Positions 60,351-64,000 of a DNA stretch of 64,000 nt are shown here, in pieces. The notes beneath the pieces were generated by a model. That model was not told the DNA's origin. It saw only the letters and a program-made list of their open reading frames with translations, and ran no database searches. The first letter of the stretch is position 1, and every line of letters begins with the position of its first letter. The translations under genes and the position numbers were made by a program. The DNA lies in NCBI RefSeq assembly GCF_034190915.1, contig NW_026947502.1, forward strand, positions 39,958,785 to 40,022,784, written 5' to 3'. The DNA comes from Cavia porcellus. Lineage: Eukaryota > Chordata > Mammalia > Rodentia > Caviidae.

Positions 60351-61062
60351 ATTCTTTGTTCTTTATATATGCAAGCGTATATAGGAGGCCCAGCTTCCTT
60401 CCCTGTCAGCCACAGTCTGCACACCAGGCAGTTACAGACTGGGCAGCCTATGCGGGGCCCACCCCTCCAGGTCGCCTTCAGGTGCTGGGACCTGGGTTGT
60501 GCTAGCCTACTGGGTCTCAGCCAGCAGCATCAGGTAAGCTAGGCACTGCTCACCAATCCCGCTTGAGAGGGGGATATGTGACTGAAGTCACTACAGCACC
60601 CTGTTCTGGCAAGTCTTCCCGATTCCAGAATGTCCTCTGTTGGAGCCTCCTAGACCGTGGAAGAGTCCCAGTTTCTCTCACTCACTGCAGGTTGATGCAT
60701 GGCTCCACGCCCGTCCTGCTCTCAACTCCGTTCACTGATTCCTGTTCTCAGAGCTTTCACGCATCTCTCTCCCTGCGGAGCTAATTCAGATGCAGTGGCA
60801 GCAGCCGCGGCAGGAAGCCCAAATCGCGGCTTCCAATGGCGCGGGCTCCAGCTTCCATGCTGAGGCTTTATCTGTTCCTGTTATAGCACCAGGATTGCAT
60901 TCCCAGTTGGTTTCTCTCAGCCCAGTTCATTCTTTGGTCAGCAGGGCATATCTCTTCTTGCTTAGGATTCCTCACTCCACACCATTCCTGGATTCTAAGC
61001 TGGGTCTCTCACAGAGCCTCTGTAGCTGCTGCTATCTGTCTGCCATGTTCTCCTGGAAGCTG
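60351..61062 (-). promoter_or_regulatory. 5'UTR/promoter of the half-L1
   Basis: GC-richer 0.7 kb that aligns with the 5'UTR at 47865-48553, including the terminal 'gctgctatctgtctgccatg' against 'gctgttatctacctgccatc' (plus-strand wording). The 5' end therefore appears complete. The YY1-like word is altered here (AACATGGC). Confidence 0.75.
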
Positions 61063-61064
61063 TG

Positions 61065-61465
61065 ATACATACTTTTTCAGCCTCATGAAATTGTTTCTTT
61101 AGTTTAGCTGCTGTCCTTTCAGAAATTTCTAGTGTGTGTCTTCCAATTTCTTCCATGTCAGTGTCTGGCAGACTTGATCTGTGTGGGCTGGAGGTCTGAG
61201 ATTATTCTTTGCTCCTTGGTCTTGACATTTCCCTAGGTTCCTCTAGACAAGACAGTTGTGGATTCCCAGGTGCATCCCAGGTTGGCTACACATCTATGGT
61301 GTAGGGGATTTGGTTTCTCCTAACCTAGGTTCCCAGGGAGGTGGTGCAGTATGGGTTGGCTACACTGAGACTCTCCCAATAGCATCAGGTATATGAGGGC
61401 TTGGCTGGCTGGTTCTCCTGGCCTGTGCTGGCTATTGGTCTTAGAAACATATTGTCTAGATTGAG
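61065..61465 (-). mobile_element. L1 5' fragment of a second lineage
   Basis: The minus strand from about 61460 has two imperfect units of about 75 bp around 'tgtagccaacc' and 'cctaggttaggagaaacc', then an ORF1 start (GRHTLEISERTAAKLKKQF) that resembles the ORF1 fragment at 28679-28870 rather than the ORF1 at 60.3 kb. It is cut at 61065 by the half-L1. Confidence 0.55.
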
Positions 61466-61469
61466 CCAG

Positions 61470-61600
61470 CCTTACATTCCTGGGAGGAATCCAATATGAA
61501 TTTAATATTTTAAATGTATTATTGACCAATTTTCTAAAATTCTGTTAGGCTATCTCAAAGCAGATAGATAATTTTTATCTGTTTTATTCTTTTTTCACAT
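61470..61600 (-). mobile_element. L1 ORF2 relic
   Basis: 'ccttacattcctgggaggaa' and following text is the complement of the GFIPGMQ region of ORF2 RT. Short and decayed. Confidence 0.55.
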
Positions 61601-61759
61601 ACTTAGATTTGGGGGTTATATCACAATTATTAGTTATTAGGAAAGAATTTCTTCTTTATTCTTTGATAAGGGTTATAGACAATTAAAATTCTATGTTCCT
61701 GGAATATTTAACACAAATTACTTAAAAATGCAAGCTTCAGTTTTTGCAAATATCTTTGT

Positions 61760-63300
61760 TTTTAATTTACAGTAAAATCTTTATTCAGGTTTGGTCAGCA
61801 CAGGTAAGGTATAGAAGAGTCACAGAGCAATATGTATTTACAGGAAATGACAGTTCATGGAAACTGAGTAACTCTGCACACATATTTTTGAAACATTCAG
61901 TCACCTGAAGAAAAAATGCACAGATGTATGGTGAGGAAAACGGTATCTAACATGGGAACCACTATAGGACTCCATCAAGAGCTCCAGCATTCAGTGAAAA
62001 CATCTACTATACTGGAAAAACTTGGCAGTCATACACACATCTGCTCCAACAAATCTGGGTGGTGCAGAAACATATAGCAGCATGAGTAAGAATGCCCTTA
62101 CACAACACAGGTTCTAGATAGACACTGATTTATACATCCATCATTGTGTTATAGTGTAAGGAAAGATTTCCATTTACAACTTCACAGTAATGCATATAAA
62201 AATAACTTGATCCAGGCCAGGAGTTTAGCTCATCAGCATGTTTGGCAAGTGCAAGGTTGTGAGTTTGACCACCGGTATTGGAAAAAAAATTTTTTTTTAA
62301 TTTTTACAAACCTTGATCCTACAAATAATGTCCTTTTAGAAACATTCAAAGAAATGAACTGGTAAAATTTCCAGTGTGGCAGAGATATTAAAGCTAAATA
62401 AATAAAAAAAACCAAACAAACAGCCCCAAAACAACAACAAAAATAGAAAATCAAACAAAACCAAAATACAAAAAAGCAAGTTGTGACAAAAGTATGCATT
62501 AATCTTTTGGACACTATCTTTTCTCAAATTGAATGAAACTGTGTAAACATTTTCTGGAAAAATGTTACAAACTGAACCCTGTACATGTACACTTAAGTCC
62601 AAGCTATTCTGGACATGGTAGGAACCCTCAGTTTGGTGATGTTTTCCACTCTCCAGTTTCTCCTCTTGAGGGTCATGACTGGAGTCTATGTCATTTAAGT
62701 GGTGTGTGGGAGACATTTTATGCCCATAGGAGACTTTACACTTTTATACCCCACACTGAACTGGTTCGCATCACCCTTACCTTCTCTTCTCGGTCAGAGA
62801 CCTTATTCTCATTCCCTGGGAAGAATCAAAGTCATTCTCAAGTGTGTTCCTCTCCTTATAAAATCCAGACACAGGAGGCGCTGCCATTACTCGGTCCATT
62901 TGTCAGATGACTGCCATCTAGCTTCTGCCTGTTACCGATTCCAAAGATGTAGGCCTTGTGATACTTGAGGTGGACACTTGAGGCTGCTGCTGCTGGTACT
63001 GAGCCATCTGCTGGTGAGTCTCCTTTGATTGCTGCTAAAGAACCAAAATGGTGCTCTGCATGCCCTTACTTCCTCATCAGGTTGAATGATGATGTCATTC
63101 AGTTCATCATGACTGCTCTTAAGTGTCTCACTATGTTTCTTCTATAAGGCCAACTCTGCTTCATCTGGGCAATACAGATGGAGGCTGCCTGGACGGCTGC
63201 CTTCCAAGCTCCTGGTTCTCCTGGATAAGCAGTCAATGCTTTGCCATTAACTTTTTGCCTGCTTGGCTCATTTGAATTTTGATCCAGAAGTTCAACAAGA
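61760..63300 (-). pseudogene. WTAP: WTAP processed pseudogene (5'-truncated)
   Basis: Minus-strand frames carry GKKLMAK, LLIQENQELGRQ, QPDEEV, GMQSTILVLQQQSKETHQQM (about 63050-63000), QYQQQQPQVSTSS, then NGPSNGS-type text near 62880 and DIDSSHDPQEEK with HVQNSLDLSVHVQGSV at 62690-62560. This order is the C-terminal two-thirds of WTAP, the splicing-linked subunit of the m6A methyltransferase complex. All joined without introns, with shifts and stops, and followed by a 3'UTR with AATAAA at 61780-61785 (minus). So it is an mRNA copy made by L1. The N-terminal part is absent or unrecognisable upstream of about 63300. Confidence 0.88.
62214..62311 (+). mobile_element. ID SINE inside the WTAP pseudogene 3'UTR
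   Basis: 'ggccaggagtttagctcatc' and 'gtgagtttgaccaccggtat' with an A/T-rich tail. cttgatcc at 62206-62213 and 62312-62319 is the target duplication. Inserted in the opposite orientation to the pseudogene, hence younger than it. Confidence 0.85.
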
Positions 63301-64000
63301 ATCATGAAGTCCACAGTCACTGGCAAAAATGATACACTGTTTCTCTAACTCACTGTTCTCAAGGTTAAGAGCAATGTGCATTCCATTTTTACATTTAATT
63401 GGAATTTTGTTTGTTCAACTCATGATTTGAAATCTCTAGGTTTTCAGTCCTCCAAATGTCTGAAGACACAGTGTGTCACAGATTAAAGACTTCTGTTTCT
63501 CCCTGTTTTCTGAAAACAGAAGTATTTCTCAAGTGTCTACATGTTCTAGAAGGGGAAATGTTTTGAAGGTGTCCTCTGCTTCAGAATAATCCAGCAGCAT
63601 CAGGCCTCTGAAGCAAGGCGAAGGGGAAGAGAAAAAAACTGAAACACAAGGTTTATCTGGTAAGTTTTTCATTAACCATTACAAGCTGAACAGTATAAGA
63701 CTGTGAGTTTTTTCTCAAAAACTCTGAGTCTTGTTGTGGGAACAAGTACTTGGCTGGCCCACCACAGCTTTCTTATAGTGAGACTATCAGGGAAGCCATG
63801 ACTGGGGGGTAGGATTTGTTTACCTTTACCTATCAGTGTAAACTTGCAGGCATTCAGTTCATTTTGTGCTTGTTATAGTTTGTGTGTTTCAGTTCACCTT
63901 TCATTTTTAGGAAAAACAAGTTGATCAGTGGGTCTACCATTGTATTTTTTTAAGAGGATAAAACAAATAAAATCAAACCAATGTAAGTGGTATAGGACTT
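63301..64000. other. Gene-free intergenic sequence
   Basis: The 63326 start frame continues WTAP-derived sequence in a wrong frame. The rest to the window end shows no repeat or gene that I recognise. Confidence 0.5.

Larger units (their letters stand above)
57951..61062 (-). mobile_element. Half-L1 (HAL1-like) element: 5'UTR-ORF1-3'UTR, no ORF2
   Basis: Minus-strand element of 3.1 kb: 5'UTR 61062-60351, ORF1 60350-59338 (about 338 codons if frame breaks are ignored), about 60 bp spacer, then the tandem-unit 3'UTR 59275-57951 with an A-rich end. No endonuclease or RT text lies between ORF1 and 3'UTR, where 3.8 kb of ORF2 belongs. This is the layout of half-L1 retrotransposons, which encode ORF1p and borrow L1 ORF2p. 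A single-copy deletion is the alternative. Confidence 0.78.

Noticed and set aside
1..64000. CRISPR arrays, bacterial operons, phage genes or integrons
   Set aside because: All signals are those of a mammalian genome; no spaced direct-repeat arrays or prokaryotic gene structure.

Overview
This window is mammalian, non-genic DNA from a rodent. It has no CpG-island promoter, no multi-exon gene that I can follow, no long open frame from a cellular gene, and very high transposon density. The rodent call rests on several tRNA-Ala-derived ID SINEs with clear A and B boxes, B1 (7SL) monomers, a B1+ID dimer and rodent-style L1s. The ID core (cgcctgccttgcaagcaggc) suggests to me a hystricognath rodent such as a guinea-pig or mole-rat relative; that is recollection, not a database result.

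Layout. 1-800: L1 3'UTR. 1.5-6.0 kb: B1, ID and an old L1 tail. 6038-14010: a complete, very young but coding-dead gammaretroviral provirus (provirus A) on the minus strand, with 1074-bp LTRs differing at about 3 positions, a GTAAT target duplication, a perfect tRNA-Pro primer site and a scrambled gag-pol-env interior. 14-28 kb: mostly unique intergenic DNA with an ID, microsatellites and old L1/HAL1-like relics. 28.3-34.06 kb: a composite L1 with tandem promoter monomers, an out-of-order ORF2 duplication and a repeat-built 3'UTR. 35.5-42.2 kb: an older gammaretroviral provirus (provirus B, minus strand) with diverged LTRs and gag and env remnants, invaded by other LTR-like elements. 42-56 kb: unique DNA, IDs, an old L1, a 5' L1 fragment and simple repeats. 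56.7-61.6 kb: an L1 with a twin-priming-type inversion, next to an L1-derived element that has 5'UTR, ORF1 and 3'UTR but no ORF2 (half-L1, HAL1-like). About 61.76-63.3 kb: a WTAP processed pseudogene (minus strand) with an ID inserted in its 3'UTR.

No intact protein-coding gene was found. The elements interact as parasites of one another. IDs, the pseudogene and the HAL1-like copy depend on L1 ORF2 protein in trans. Provirus A must have depended on a related intact gammaretrovirus. Coordinates of old repeats are approximate because they were read by eye.
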